Of a stretch of DNA of 64,000 bases, positions 63,703 through 64,000 are shown one piece after another; position 1 is the first letter of the stretch; each line of letters opens with the position of its first letter. The DNA comes from Rhodothermales bacterium. GTDB lineage: Bacteria > Bacteroidota > Rhodothermia > Rhodothermales > Bin80. The translations under genes were made by a program, and so were the position numbers. The notes under the pieces are model-generated. The model had not been told where the DNA came from and ran no database searches. It was given only the letters and a program-made list of their open reading frames with translations. The stretch is from the NCBI GenBank assembly GCA_958296045.1, contig CATQHT010000003.1, positions 1,499,246 to 1,563,245 on the forward strand, given 5' to 3'.

Positions 63703-64000
63703 CTAACGGGGTTCGGGGCGGTACGCGTCAAAGGTGGCTTGTGCGCTGTCGACCATGGCCACGAGCCGCCGAGCGGTAGCAGGGTGATCGTCAATCACGT
63801 TGACGCTTTCGCCGATATCGATATCCAGATTGAACAGCGCCAGCGAAATGGAGTCGCGCGTGTATGCTCCCGGATGGGTCCAGGTGGCCAGGTAGGCACC
63901 GTGGATGCTGCGAAACCGGTGCGGAACATGCAGCTTCCAGCTTCCAGCGCGCACCGCCTGCACCTGGTACCCCTGGACAAAGAAGAAGGCCGTATAGGGC
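63703..64000 (-). CDS. Sulfatase, C-terminal part (5' end outside window)
   Basis: The frame is open to the right edge of the window, so only the last 98 residues are seen. PYTAFFFVQGYQVQAVRAGS, then WKLHVPH and ALFNLDIDIGESVNVIDDHP, form the end of a type I sulfatase (the R-x-G-x-W-K-L strand and the final helix). It has no catalytic residues in this part. It is the second sulfatase in the window and lies on the far side of the ruined glycuronyl hydrolase gene. Confidence 0.8.
   Translation of the reverse strand, partial: PYTAFFFVQGYQVQAVRAGSWKLHVPHRFRSIHGAYLATWTHPGAYTRDSISLALFNLDIDIGESVNVIDDHPATARRLVAMVDSAQATFDAYRPEPR

Overview
The window looks like a chromosomal segment of a Rhodothermota/Bacteroidota-type bacterium (Rhodothermales-like). 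The basis is family content: two intact proteins with type IX secretion (T9SS) C-terminal sorting domains and one decayed one, a GldA/GldF/GldG-type ABC operon, a Bacteroidota-style LptD, DUF3467, and host genes that mostly lack a Shine-Dalgarno sequence (the clearest one belongs to an insertion sequence). No rRNA, tRNA or CRISPR array was seen. The species is not determinable from the sequence alone.

Layout. 1-12 kb is housekeeping: end of an outer-membrane barrel gene, a TPR protein, enolase, FtsB/DivIC, a ROK kinase, LptD, then sucC-GNAT (minus), an LptF/G permease, DUF3467 and a cysteine/cystathionine synthase. 12-23 kb holds a hendecad-repeat coiled-coil protein, Lon, a transposase with an altered DDE motif, two tiny unnamed proteins, RsgA and a secreted FG-GAP protein. 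22.6-29.5 kb is a tight five-gene minus-strand operon (FAD oxidase, Fe-S partner, Tm-1-like/UPF0261 protein, creatininase-like hydrolase, alanine racemase) with a divergent ThuA gene; its substrate is unknown and it is the best candidate for an undescribed pathway.

29.5-47 kb is a graveyard of mobile DNA around a few working genes (TlpA-like lipoprotein-biogenesis/thiol protein, sulfatase, S9 peptidase, LRR protein). It contains a decayed T9SS sorting domain, two IS66 remnants, a dead istB, the 3' end of a group II intron with domain V, an IS1634-like fragment, a nearly intact IS21 (istA frameshifted in a G run) and a Tn5-like IS4 transposase cut by the IS21 end. 47-64 kb returns to metabolism: a sorbosone-type dehydrogenase, an acetamidase lipoprotein, DinB, a PLP decarboxylase, KDPG aldolase plus KDG kinase, then a long minus-strand operon gldA-gldF-gldG-DUF4340-htpG-fructokinase. 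The right end has a ruined unsaturated-glycuronyl-hydrolase-like gene next to a frameshifted TnpB, and the tail of a second sulfatase.

Taken together, sulfatases, a glycuronyl-hydrolase-like pseudogene and the KDG/KDPG module suggest past or present use of sulfated uronic-acid polysaccharides, while LptD/LptG and Gld/T9SS parts serve the outer membrane and protein secretion.
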